DNA of 25,328 bases from JANWHF01 sp036276235 (GCA_036276235.1 DATBDZ010000116.1:1-25328); one strand, 5' to 3'. Shown: positions 15,687 to 23,699, counted from the stretch's first letter. Numbers and translations: made by a program. The notes: generated from the sequence alone by a model not told the origin.

Positions 15687-16665
15687 ACCGATCGAAAAAA
15701 AAGCCGTTCGAACGCGGCGATTCAATGAAGCAGTCGCTGCGCTGACGTATTTGGGCTTTGGCTCCAAGCAACGAAACAAAATCGCGGCATACACGTTACT
15801 CGCCCTTCTCGACTTGAAGCCGGACGTGCCGTGGACGGACGCTGAGGCCCCCTTGCTTGGCATTAAGCAAATCATGGGTTTTATGGCCCGCTCCTACGGC
15901 ATCCGCTATGAGGAAAATACTCGCGAATCGGTTCGCGACGACGCCGTTAAATACTTTGTCGAAGATAGTTTGATCTTGCGGAATCCCGATAAACCGGATC
16001 GGGCGACCAACAGCGGCAAGACCGCGTACCAGATCGAGCCGACCGCTCTCGCGCTGCTTCGAAAGTTCGGCACGACGGAATGGACAACGGCCCTGCAGGG
16101 TTATCTTGCCAGCCGGGAATCTGTGAGACATGAAATTGCCCGAAAGCGCGAGTTGGCCCGCGTTCCAGTGACACTGCCCGATGGTTCCCGTGAGGCGCTT
16201 TCGCCGGGCGGCCAGAATCCACTCGTCAAGGCGATCATCGAGCAGTTCTGCCCTGCGTTCGCACCGGGGGGCGTAGTCCTGTACATAGGCGATACCGAAA
16301 ATAAGTGGGTTCGCCGTAACTCAGAAGCGCTAAGGGCGCTCGGAGTCACGCTGGAGACCGCTGCGAAAGTTCCCGACGTTGTTGTCCACTATGCCGCCAA
16401 GAACTGGCTCTTGCTCATCGAGGCTGTCACCAGCGCCGGCCCGGTGGATGGGAAGCGCCGCAAGGAGCTTAAGCAATTATTTGCCGGGTCCAAAGCTGGC
16501 CTGGTTTTCGTCACGGCGTTCGAGAATCGCCGTACAATGAGGAAATTCATCTCTCAGATTGCCTGGGAGACGGAAGTCTGGATTGCCGAAGACCCAGACC
16601 ACATGATTCATTTTAACGGCGAGCGATTCCTTGGGCCCTATCCGGACGTAATGGGGCAGAGCTAG
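15673..16665 (+). CDS. Type II restriction endonuclease, BsuBI/PstI family
   Basis: A 330-residue endonuclease. The N-terminal half (to about 150) is helical and matches the family's DNA-binding part. The C-terminal catalytic domain is well conserved: LYIGDTENKW (203-212), KVPDVVVHY (232-240) with the PD pair, LLLIEAVTSAGPVDGKRR (246-263) with the catalytic Glu250, and GLVFVTAFENRRTMRKF. Family members cut CTGCA^G, so this should be a PstI isoschizomer, but the specificity needs testing. The ATG at 15673 lies within the end of the methyltransferase gene. Length is close to PstI. There is no separate controller gene on this strand; the divergent antitoxin-like regulator is the nearest DNA-binding protein. 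All key residues are present, so the enzyme may be active. Confidence 0.93.
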   Translation: MPADKPIEKKAVRTRRFNEAVAALTYLGFGSKQRNKIAAYTLLALLDLKPDVPWTDAEAPLLGIKQIMGFMARSYGIRYEENTRESVRDDAVKYFVEDSLILRNPDKPDRATNSGKTAYQIEPTALALLRKFGTTEWTTALQGYLASRESVRHEIARKRELARVPVTLPDGSREALSPGGQNPLVKAIIEQFCPAFAPGGVVLYIGDTENKWVRRNSEALRALGVTLETAAKVPDVVVHYAAKNWLLLIEAVTSAGPVDGKRRKELKQLFAGSKAGLVFVTAFENRRTMRKFISQIAWETEVWIAEDPDHMIHFNGERFLGPYPDVMGQS

Positions 16666-16779
16666 TTGTTGAATACAGCATATGGTTGGACGATGCGCCG
16701 TGGGCCAATAGTAGATTCGCGCCGCTAGCCGGTTGCGACCGCCACGCGGGCTTGCCAGATTACGTCGATAGCTTGACGC

Positions 16780-17004
16780 TCAGTCGGCCTCCGGCGATAC
16801 GTCGCGAACCCATGCTGCCAACCCCAAAGTGCTGCCGACGACTAATAGGACCACCAGCGTGAGCGTCGGGCCGCTGAGCCAGTGCTTACCACAATACGCC
16901 CTTAAGAGAATCCGAACGACAGTGATAGTAAACACGGCACGCTTGGCTCCAGAGATTTCTTCGATCGCTCTTCGTACGCGCCGCTTTAACGTGAGCATTG
17001 CCAT
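16780..17004 (-). CDS. Small single-span membrane protein
   Basis: A predicted 74-residue protein starting at the ATG at 17004 (MAMLTLKRR). GGAGG stands five bases before this ATG, a stronger ribosome site than most genes here have, which is the main reason to believe it. The N-terminal 30 residues are basic; residues about 47-66 are strongly hydrophobic (LTLVVLLVVGSTLGLAAWV), followed by a short acidic tail. I do not recognise a family. It lies convergent to the restriction endonuclease and divergent from phoH, and might belong to the acquired island. It could still be a chance frame. Confidence 0.5.
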   Translation of the reverse strand: MAMLTLKRRVRRAIEEISGAKRAVFTITVVRILLRAYCGKHWLSGPTLTLVVLLVVGSTLGLAAWVRDVSPEAD

Positions 17005-17381
17005 AATTACCTCCAATGTGCGGGCGTATTTGGGAACCCGCTATGACATCTAGACGGGGGACAGGCACTGCCGCAGGTGAAGCGCGGCAGTCGGGCAATG
17101 TGCGTGGCGCATAACCTCGTGGCAAATCACTTGGAATAAACGACTTACGATTCGGCGGTTGAATTTAGCAGGCGTTCGCGGCAACGAGACGGCCGACCAT
17201 CCCCGCACAACCCACCTCGCCCGTCAATCCCGCTCCCATCGACGCCAATTGACACTATTATCGGCTCCGATGCATGTTATCGGCCGGTTCCGGACTCGAC
17301 AGAATCGACCCTTCACGCGACAATCACCCCGCCTTGGGAACCGATCCTTGGACCGCGAAAGGCGTACTCCTCTAATCTGCT
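17005..17381. other. phoH upstream region
   Basis: A 377-base gene-free stretch. It holds a hairpin ACTGCCGC / GCGGCAGT (about 17068-17092). A perfect -35 box, TTGACA, occurs at 17249-17254, but the matching -10 (CATGTT at 18-base spacing) is poor. The distance from there to the phoH start is about 100 bases, which leaves room for a leader. Nothing else was recognised. Confidence 0.4.
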
Positions 17382-18317
17382 GTGAACCTTAGCATCACCG
17401 TTGAACAACCCGACAAGAAGCTGGCCCTCTTTGGGTCGGCAGACCGGCATCTGCGAATGCTGCGGGATGCCTTTGGCGTTCAGATCAGCGGACGTGATGA
17501 TCAGGTACGCCTCGCCGGCGATCGCGAGCAGGTCGAGAAGGCGGCGGCGGTGCTTGAGCAGATGCAGAAGACCCTTCGCCGACAGGAATGGCTCAGTGCC
17601 GAGGAAGTCGGGAATGCGATCGGCAAAGCCGTCAAGCGCGAGCAGGAGCGGCATGAGGGGGAGATCGATGTCTTTGCCAAAGGGCATGCGATCCGCCCCA
17701 AGACCGCAGGCCAGAAGAAGTACATGGAGGCGATCTTTGCCAACGATCTGACCCTCTGCGAAGGGCCGGCCGGAACGGGAAAGACGTATCTGGCGGTGGC
17801 GGCTGCCGCCAGCTTACTCAAGGGCGGCCAAGCGCGGCGGCTGGTGCTGGCCCGTCCGGCCGTCGAAGCCGGCGAGCGCCTGGGCTTCCTCCCCGGCGAT
17901 CTTCAGGCGAAGGTGAACCCATACCTTCGCCCGCTGTTTGATGCCCTGCACGACATGATGGATTTCGAGCAGGTGAAGCGGTTTATGGTGAATGACGTGA
18001 TCGAGGTGATCCCGCTGGCTTTCATGCGCGGCAGAACGCTCAACGAAAGCGTGATCATTCTCGACGAAGCACAAAACACGACGCCGGCCCAGATGCTGAT
18101 GTTCCTCACGCGCCTGGGCCATGATTCAAAGATGATCATTACCGGAGATGCCAGCCAGGTCGATTTGCCGCCCGATACGCCAAGCGGTCTGGTGGATGCA
18201 CTGGACAAACTAAGAGGAATCAAAGGAGTCGCCCAGATTCAACTGGAGCGCTCAGATATCGTCCGCCACCGTCTCGTGCAGAATATTGTGAATGCGTATG
18301 AGCGGAGTCGGGATTAG
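17382..18317 (+). CDS. phoH: PhoH-like ATPase (PhoH family, KH-like N-terminus)
   Basis: A 311-residue cytoplasmic P-loop ATPase. Members of the family are linked to RNA metabolism, often together with YbeY, but the exact reaction is unsettled. The N-terminal ~65 residues look like the KH-type RNA-binding domain (FGVQISGRDDQVRLAGDREQVEKA). Walker A is GPAGTGKT (128-135), Walker B VIILDEAQ (223-230), and GDASQVDLP (254-262) matches the sensor region. ARPAVEAGERLGFLPGD is a family hallmark. Length is normal. The GTG at 17382 is chosen because it gives the usual N-terminus; no ribosome site is obvious. The stop codon touches a type B repeat that separates it from pgpH. In many bacteria phoH, pgpH and ybeY lie together; here phoH and pgpH do, without ybeY. 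Confidence 0.95.
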   Translation: MNLSITVEQPDKKLALFGSADRHLRMLRDAFGVQISGRDDQVRLAGDREQVEKAAAVLEQMQKTLRRQEWLSAEEVGNAIGKAVKREQERHEGEIDVFAKGHAIRPKTAGQKKYMEAIFANDLTLCEGPAGTGKTYLAVAAAASLLKGGQARRLVLARPAVEAGERLGFLPGDLQAKVNPYLRPLFDALHDMMDFEQVKRFMVNDVIEVIPLAFMRGRTLNESVIILDEAQNTTPAQMLMFLTRLGHDSKMIITGDASQVDLPPDTPSGLVDALDKLRGIKGVAQIQLERSDIVRHRLVQNIVNAYERSRD

Positions 18318-18421
18318 TTGCCAGTTGCCAGTTGTCAGTTGCCAGTGAAGAAAATGCTGGCGGCTCTTCTGGAAATCGCGGAGCTCCTTACTGGCAACTG
18401 ACAACTGGCAACTGGCAACTA
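18316..18421. repeat. Type B inverted repeat of AGTTGYC heptamers
   Basis: The left arm (18316-18350) has four heptamers, AGTTGCC twice, AGTTGTC and AGTTGCC, followed by AGTGAAG. The right arm (about 18389-18421) is their inverted copy. A 40-base spacer separates them. The element begins inside the phoH stop codon (the AG of TAG) and ends five bases before the pgpH ATG. It could fold into a stem of about 32 base pairs in the transcript. Confidence 0.9.
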
Positions 18422-18425
18422 CTAT

Positions 18426-20717
18426 ATGTTTTCAGGAAAAAATCGCTCGCGCCGACAGGAGATTCGCAAGAATCGGCCTGACATGGCATGGATAGACTGG
18501 GAGAAGTGGCAGGAGCATGGCGTTCCCCTTTCGGTGGGGATTGCCTGCGCCTTCTTCATTGTCGCCAGCGGGATTCTGATGTTTCGGCAGGATGTGGTGC
18601 CGTATCGTCCGGGGCAATGGCTGAATCACGACATCGTCAGCCGCGTCAATTTTCATTACAACGATCCGGCCCGATTGGATGAGAAACAGAAGGAAGCCAG
18701 GGCCCGCGCGCCGCGGGTTTACCAGGCCAACGGGGATGTCTGGCGCGAGGTTGAAGACAAGCTGGATCAATTGCCCGATCTGGTTGCCGGCCAGGCGGGA
18801 CCTTCGGCTGAGTTGCAGAAATATTTTGATAGCGGCGCGGTGACGGCGCTGCGCCGCTCGGCGGCAGCCGCCAATCGCGACGATTACATCCGGCATGTTG
18901 CCGACTATGTCGATTTTTTGCGGCAATATCGCGTGCAGATCGGCGGGAAATCTTTTCCGATTACCGTGTTGCCGGAATTTGAGCGGGCGCAGGAGACACG
19001 CCTGCGCAAGCCGGTGACGCTGAGCGATCTTGGCGTCATGGATTCGACGCGCACCTTCTCAATCCGCAGCCCGGAGCTGCGCGATATTCTGGCCACCTCA
19101 TCGCGCGTGCAGTTTTTGCTGGCGTTGCAGCCGGCGATGGTTCAGTACACGCTGGCTATCTTGCAGCCGACGCATGCGCTGGATGAAGCGGCGACGACGG
19201 TCGCGGCAGACCGCGCCGCCGACGAAGTGAATCCGCGGGAAGGGGACGTTTTTTACGCTGAAAATCAGGTGCTGGTCTATAAGTCCAGGCACGATGGCCG
19301 CGCGCTGGATAAGCCGAGCTGGAATATTCTGCGGGCCGAGCATCATGAGTACCTCAAGAGCCTGCGCGGATCGCGGTGGGTGTCGCGGGTGGGAGTCGGC
19401 GGGGTGGTGCTGGCGATTACGTTTGTGCTTTGCTGCTACATCACGTTTTATGAGCCGCGCATTCTGAGGAATCACACGCGGCAGACGGCGATCGCAGCGC
19501 TGCTGCTCTCGATGCTGCTGCTAAACCAGATCGCCGCCATCGGCGATGGGCCGATCTATCTGTTTGGCCTCGCGCCCACGCTGCTGGTGGCAATGATCAT
19601 CACGATCGCCTACGACCAGCGCAGCGCCATGGGCATCGCCAGCATGCACGCGCTGCTGGCGACGATCGCGCTCAATCAGAACGTCACATTCTTTGTCGTG
19701 CTCTGGGTTGGTGTGCTCACGGTCTGCTTCCTGCTGGACGACATCCGCACGCGAAGCAAGTTGATCGAGGTGGGTGGAGCGACGGCCCTGGCGATGGCCG
19801 GCGTGACCGCCGCCGCCGGGCTGCTCGCGTTTGATCCGTGGGAAGTGATTCGGCAGAACTGTCTGTATGCCGGCGCGGCGGGGCTCGGCGTTGGATTTGT
19901 CGTCCTGGGAATTCTTCCGTTCATCGAGAAGGCGTTCAAGATCACCACGAGCATGACGCTGCTGGAGATGGCGGATATCAGCCAGCCGCTGCTGCGACGT
20001 TTGCAACTTGAAGCGCCGGGCACCTACAGCCACAGCCTGCAGGTGGCGGCCCTGTCGGAGGCGGCGGCGGAAGCCATCGGCGCCAACTCGCTGCTCTGCC
20101 GCGTAGCCAGCTACTATCACGACGTCGGCAAGATCAACAAAGCCGACTACTTCTGCGAAAACCAATCGGATGGCGAAAACCGCCATCTCAATCTCTCGCC
20201 GAGCGTCTCACTGCTGATCATCATCGGCCACGTGAAAGACGGCGTGGAGCTGGCCCGCGAATACAATCTCCCCTCAAGCATCATTCCCTTCATTCAGCAG
20301 CATCATGGCACGACGCTGGTTCGCTATTTCTTCCACCAGGCCAAAACCCAGCAGGAGCAGCAGCAGCCGGATATGCCAGCGGTATGCGACACGCAATACC
20401 GCTACCCCGGCCCCAAGCCCAAGACGCGCGAGGTGGCTATTGTGATGCTGGCAGATGCCATCGAAAGCGCCGCCCGCACGATGGGCGAGGCAACGCCATC
20501 GCGCATCGAAAGCCTGATTCGGGACATCGCACAAAACCGTTTGCTCGACGGGCAGTTTGACGAATGCGATATCACGATGCGCGAGATCGAGCAGATCGAG
20601 CGCTCGCTGATGAAGACGCTGACAGGCATCTATCATGGCCGCGTCGTTTATCCTTCGATGAACCCGGAGCGGACCGAGCCAGCGCCGGCGACGACCGCCG
20701 CCGTGCGATCGGCGTAG
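18426..20717 (+). CDS. pgpH: 7TM-HD phosphohydrolase, PgpH-like c-di-AMP phosphodiesterase
   Basis: A 763-residue membrane protein. The order matches PgpH (YqfF): one membrane span (about 33-52), a large extracytoplasmic 7TMR-HDED domain (55-305), seven or so spans (about 310-510), then a cytoplasmic HD domain. HD residues are His536 (TYSHSL), His565-Asp566 (YYHDVGK), a His in IIGHVKDG, HH in QQHHGT and Asp in MLADAIES. Known homologues hydrolyse cyclic di-AMP to pApA. That activity is a family-based prediction, and a c-di-AMP cyclase is not in the window. The ATG at 18426 directly follows the type B repeat and has no ribosome site, while another Met at 18483 precedes the first membrane span equally well; the true start may be either. 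It probably shares a transcript with phoH unless the repeat interferes. Confidence 0.93.
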   Translation: MFSGKNRSRRQEIRKNRPDMAWIDWEKWQEHGVPLSVGIACAFFIVASGILMFRQDVVPYRPGQWLNHDIVSRVNFHYNDPARLDEKQKEARARAPRVYQANGDVWREVEDKLDQLPDLVAGQAGPSAELQKYFDSGAVTALRRSAAAANRDDYIRHVADYVDFLRQYRVQIGGKSFPITVLPEFERAQETRLRKPVTLSDLGVMDSTRTFSIRSPELRDILATSSRVQFLLALQPAMVQYTLAILQPTHALDEAATTVAADRAADEVNPREGDVFYAENQVLVYKSRHDGRALDKPSWNILRAEHHEYLKSLRGSRWVSRVGVGGVVLAITFVLCCYITFYEPRILRNHTRQTAIAALLLSMLLLNQIAAIGDGPIYLFGLAPTLLVAMIITIAYDQRSAMGIASMHALLATIALNQNVTFFVVLWVGVLTVCFLLDDIRTRSKLIEVGGATALAMAGVTAAAGLLAFDPWEVIRQNCLYAGAAGLGVGFVVLGILPFIEKAFKITTSMTLLEMADISQPLLRRLQLEAPGTYSHSLQVAALSEAAAEAIGANSLLCRVASYYHDVGKINKADYFCENQSDGENRHLNLSPSVSLLIIIGHVKDGVELAREYNLPSSIIPFIQQHHGTTLVRYFFHQAKTQQEQQQPDMPAVCDTQYRYPGPKPKTREVAIVMLADAIESAARTMGEATPSRIESLIRDIAQNRLLDGQFDECDITMREIEQIERSLMKTLTGIYHGRVVYPSMNPERTEPAPATTAAVRSA

Positions 20718-20783
20718 GGGCGCTCCGAGCAGTGATCGATTTCACATTTCGCGCTATCGTCGACGCGTAGTGGAATATTCGGG

Positions 20784-20866
20784 TGCCACAGCTCGCGGTA
20801 CTCGCAGACCTGTGCCTTCTCCGGGGCGGTAGACGCACAGGTCTGCGAGTACGCCGACCTGTGGCA
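20784..20866. repeat. Type E inverted repeat with TACT/AGTA cores
   Basis: The arms share GTACTCGCAGACCTGTGC (from about 20798) and its inverted copy GCACAGGTCTGCGAGTAC (20835-20852), flanked by TGCCACAG and CTGTGGCA. The tip of each arm can form GCG-AGTA-CGC or its complement, again with the four-base TACT/AGTA loop. It lies 67 bases after the pgpH stop codon. Confidence 0.85.
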
Positions 20867-21516
20867 GCCGAATGGATCCGCATATCCGTTTACATTGCCG
20901 ATGACGATGCGGATTGACTGAGCTACGTATTGCCATCCTATTAAATGCAATCATCCGCATGAGGCACGCAACACCGCTGGCGGCGGTTGCCCAGCGCCAG
21001 GCGGTGTTTGTGTCCGGGACCCCATCTCAACCAGCGGCAGCCCCAATATCGCTGCCGCCCATCCTAAAAACTCCCCAAGATCCCCGCAGATGCCCTCAGC
21101 CGTGCCGCTTTCGCCCGCGTCAAACGAATTCCCCGACGAGGCGAATCCCCACGACAAATCGCGCCCCCAACGCAATTGTCGACAGAATCTCCTAAAGCAA
21201 TGTCCATGCCCATTAGACGGGGCGCAGCAATCCCCAATTTGCACGGTGAAAACCGTGATTAACCAAATTTGAACCCCAACCCTCTGCCTAACAGAAGCGC
21301 ATGATAAGGGAGATCGCACAGCCCGCGCGCACACGGCAGTGTCTAACGGGATGACATCAAATGTGGTCGATGAGTGGGAGCGAGGAGCCAGGAGGAAAGT
21401 GCGTTAGAAGAGGTGGACCTACGGTCCGACCGCTACGCGAATTCCTTCGTTCCGCACTCACCTGCGTCACCGCGTGCGCGCACTTCTCTGACTACTTATT
21501 CCCTCTGACTACTCAT
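20867..21516. other. Gene-free stretch, 650 bases
   Basis: No reading frame shows family features or a ribosome site. Weak pairing is seen between GATGCGGATTGA (about 20905) and its near complement AATCATCCGCAT (about 20949). A GC-rich segment at 20967-21010 (CACCGCTGGCGG and GCCAGGCGGTG) can also fold. The segment from about 21190 to 21300 is richer in AT than the rest. An unannotated RNA or a decayed gene is possible. Confidence 0.4.
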
Positions 21517-22026
21517 TTACTCTGTCTTCCCGCCCCGCTCATTCTCATACAAATCCAAAAAGAAATACATCAGCGATTTTCCGCTGACTTCGCGCGTGCG
21601 GTGGTGTTTGAAGTGAAATTTCTCGAAGAGTTTGATTGCCGGATCGCGGTCCATGAAGGTGTCGAGCGTGATCTTGAGGTATTGCTGATCCTGGCAAAAC
21701 TTGAGTGCCGTCTCCATCAGCGCGCTGCCGATTCCGCGGCGGCGTAGTTCGCTGCTCACGCGCAGCCGGCGGATCTCCCCGACGCCGTCGTCGTAATGCT
21801 GCACGCCGACCATTCCCACGATCTGGCCATCGGCCGCCTCGGCGACCCAAAAATGATTCCCGTCATGCTTCAGATAAACCGCTTCGATGTCATCCAGATC
21901 GATCCGCGTGTCATTCTCGGCGAGCTTGCCGCCGAGCAATCCGTCGGAATAGAGCCGACGGCACGCGTCGCGATCGCTTGCACGAAATGGACGGATCGTG
22001 ACAGGTATATCGCCGGGCTCGCTCAT
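21517..22026 (-). CDS. GNAT family N-acetyltransferase
   Basis: A 169-residue acetyl-CoA-dependent transferase with the GNAT fold. Motif A is clear: EIRRLRVSSELRRRGIGSALMETALKF (84-110), with R-R-G-I-G-S for the pyrophosphate of acetyl-CoA. VTIRPFRASDRDACRRLY is the usual first strand and helix, and YLKITLDTFMDRDPAIKLFEKFHF the usual C-terminal half. The acceptor is unknown. I start it at the ATG at 22026; a GTG at 22056 would overlap the phosphoesterase gene by 11 bases. The phosphoesterase ends 19 bases upstream on the same strand, so the two are probably co-transcribed. Confidence 0.9.
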   Translation of the reverse strand: MSEPGDIPVTIRPFRASDRDACRRLYSDGLLGGKLAENDTRIDLDDIEAVYLKHDGNHFWVAEAADGQIVGMVGVQHYDDGVGEIRRLRVSSELRRRGIGSALMETALKFCQDQQYLKITLDTFMDRDPAIKLFEKFHFKHHRTREVSGKSLMYFFLDLYENERGGKTE

Positions 22027-22045
22027 GGCGTCTATTGTATGCCCA

Positions 22046-22555
22046 TCACAGCCCACCGGTGAATTTCGATTCTCGCACGATTAGAAAATCGACCGCAGCC
22101 GTCTCCGTCTCGAGCAAAGCCACCGACTTTTCCCGCGCCCGGTAGAGCGCCCCCGGATTGATGATGGTCGTCCGCCCCGCGCGCTCGCGCTGCCGCACGT
22201 GCGTATGTCCCAGCAAAAGAAAATCGAATTCCTGGCTCTCAACAATCCGCCGCTTGGCGGCAAAGTCATCCCCATGAATCATCGCGAATCGCTTGCCGGC
22301 GAGCGTAATATCCGCCTCCGTCGCGTAGCAGGTGATCTTGAGCTGCGCGGCGTATCGCTCCAACTCCGGCCGATCCCAGTCGTTATTCCCCCAGACAAAT
22401 CCCCCCGGCAACCCGACGAGTTGATCAAGCACGCGCTCGCCGCCGACGTCGCCGCAATGCAGATAAAACTCCGCCCCGCGCATGCGCAGGATTTCAATGG
22501 CGGAAGCCGCCATGTCGGCGCGGTCGTGGGTGTCGCTGAGAATGCCTACGAGCAA
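22046..22555 (-). CDS. YfcE/MJ0936-type metallophosphoesterase
   Basis: A 169-residue calcineurin-like phosphodiesterase, cytoplasmic, binding two divalent metals. All motifs are present: SDTH (7-10), HCGDVGG (33-39), GNNDW (56-60), HGDD (94-97) and GHTH (116-119). Length is normal for the small YfcE/MJ0936 group, whose natural substrate is uncertain. The start is TTG at 22555, giving MLVGILSDTH, preceded by GGAG. A longer frame upstream to 22786 runs through the divergent glcE gene and is not credible. A TATACT (22565-22570 on the minus strand) lies just before the ribosome site, so the leader would be very short. It is followed by the GNAT gene. Confidence 0.9.
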   Translation of the reverse strand: MLVGILSDTHDRADMAASAIEILRMRGAEFYLHCGDVGGERVLDQLVGLPGGFVWGNNDWDRPELERYAAQLKITCYATEADITLAGKRFAMIHGDDFAAKRRIVESQEFDFLLLGHTHVRQRERAGRTTIINPGALYRAREKSVALLETETAAVDFLIVRESKFTGGL

Positions 22556-22614
22556 GGTCGCTCCAGTATACCCGCAACGTGACGCCGGCGCTACAGCGGG
22601 TATGATCGGTTCTG
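22556..22614. promoter_or_regulatory. Compact divergent promoter, near-leaderless on both sides
   Basis: The 59-base gap between the phosphoesterase and glcE starts holds two mirrored GGGTATRMT boxes. On the plus strand TATGAT (22601-22606) ends eight bases before the glcE TTG, with GTGACG at 22579-22584 as a -35 at 16-base spacing. On the minus strand TATACT (22565-22570) ends nine bases before the phosphoesterase TTG. If both are -10 boxes, both transcripts begin at or next to their start codons. Confidence 0.45.
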
Positions 22615-23592
22615 TTGAGCGATCGAACGCCTCGCCCGCCGTTTGAACCGTTTGTCGCGCCGGATGGCGCGCTGCTTTTTGCGCGCGATATGACTGTGAC
22701 GGTGGCGGCGGATGTGCCGCTGGATCGGCTGCAGGCGAAGCTTGCCGAGGCGGATCAATGGCTGCCGGTGGACTGCGCGCGGCCAACGCAAACCGTCGGC
22801 GAATTAGTAGAGCGCTATCCGAGCGGGCCGCTACGGCTCGGCTATGGCGCGTGGCGCGATCTGCTTTTGGGCTGCCAATTCACCAACGGCAACGGCGAGC
22901 TGATCACCGTCGGCGGGCGGGTGATGAAAAATGTCGCGGGCTATGACCTGACCAAATTTATGGTCGGGCAGTGCGGGACTTTCGGCAAACTCGTGACGAT
23001 CACCGCGCGAACGTATCGGCGGCCGGAGTTTTCACTGGTGGCGGAATTTGAGCCGCGGCCGGCGATCATCAGCGCGCAGTTGCCGACGCCTTGCCGGCCG
23101 CAGTGGGCGATGATGGATCGGTCTTCGCTGCAGTGCGGATATCTGGGCGATGAGCCGACGATCGCGTATATCCAATCGCGGCTGGGCGAATGGAAGCCGA
23201 CGAAAGTCGAGCCGCCGGCGGCGATCGCGCGGGAGAATCCGTTCGTATTGATCTTTGAAGAGGCGGTAGAGGGCACGGTGTTCCGCGCCTTTTTGCCGCC
23301 GGCGCGGATTTTGGAGTTTGTGGAATCGAGCGGCGCGAAAAGCTGGCGAGCGGATCCGGCGTTTGGATTGGTGGTCGGCTATCCGGCGGATGAATCGGAT
23401 CGGCCGGCGATTCGGGCGGCGGCGCGAGCCGTCGGAGGAAGCGTGACGTTTTTCGATCGCGATGGATCGCCCGCGGAGATTGATTGCGGGGCCGGAGTCA
23501 GCGCACTGCTGGCGCGGATTAAGCATGCGTGCGACCCGCAAGGAAAGCTGCGGCCATTGCCGCGGTTTATGGAGTGGGGGAAGAATCAATGA
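22615..23592 (+). CDS. glcE: Glycolate oxidase FAD-binding subunit GlcE
   Basis: A 325-residue flavoprotein subunit of glycolate oxidase, which oxidises glycolate to glyoxylate with GlcD and GlcF at the membrane. The N-terminal half is a PCMH-type FAD-binding domain: a beta-strand region from MTVTVAADVPLDRLQ, RYPSGPLRLGYGAWRDLLLG (67-86), and the diagnostic GGRVMKNVAGYDLTKFMVG (100-118). It is shorter than GlcD, which has the extra catalytic C-terminal domain, and fits GlcE in length. The start is TTG 22615 with a TATGAT box eight bases before it, so the message may be leaderless. glcF follows on the same strand, but 302 bases of repeats separate them. glcD is absent from the window; the last residues end normally. 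Confidence 0.9.
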   Translation: MSDRTPRPPFEPFVAPDGALLFARDMTVTVAADVPLDRLQAKLAEADQWLPVDCARPTQTVGELVERYPSGPLRLGYGAWRDLLLGCQFTNGNGELITVGGRVMKNVAGYDLTKFMVGQCGTFGKLVTITARTYRRPEFSLVAEFEPRPAIISAQLPTPCRPQWAMMDRSSLQCGYLGDEPTIAYIQSRLGEWKPTKVEPPAAIARENPFVLIFEEAVEGTVFRAFLPPARILEFVESSGAKSWRADPAFGLVVGYPADESDRPAIRAAARAVGGSVTFFDRDGSPAEIDCGAGVSALLARIKHACDPQGKLRPLPRFMEWGKNQ

Positions 23593-23627
23593 GCGCCCGT
23601 CCGCGGATTTGGGACTTCGTGTTTCGT

Positions 23628-23667
23628 CCCCTCCTCCGGTACTCCGGGGGAGGGTTAGGGTGGGGGC
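23628..23667 (+). repeat. Type C single arm with TACT loop
   Basis: One arm, CCCTCCTCCGG-TACT-CCGGGGGAGGG followed by TTAGGGTGGGGG, is identical to the left arm at 4592. No inverted partner follows. A type A element begins 32 bases later. Confidence 0.85.
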
Positions 23668-23699
23668 CGATCCGCGCGACTGCTCCACAATCGAGCGCT

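Noticed and set aside
18316..18421. Possible CRISPR array in the AGTTGYC heptamers
   Set aside because: The units are 7 bases, adjacent without spacers, and arranged as inverted arms; there are no cas genes.
19521..20186. Minus-strand frame of 221 codons inside pgpH
   Set aside because: Antisense of the membrane and HD domains; no domain of its own.
20951..21334. Minus-strand frame of 127 codons after pgpH
   Set aside because: No ribosome site or recognisable domain, and uneven composition; left as gene-free.
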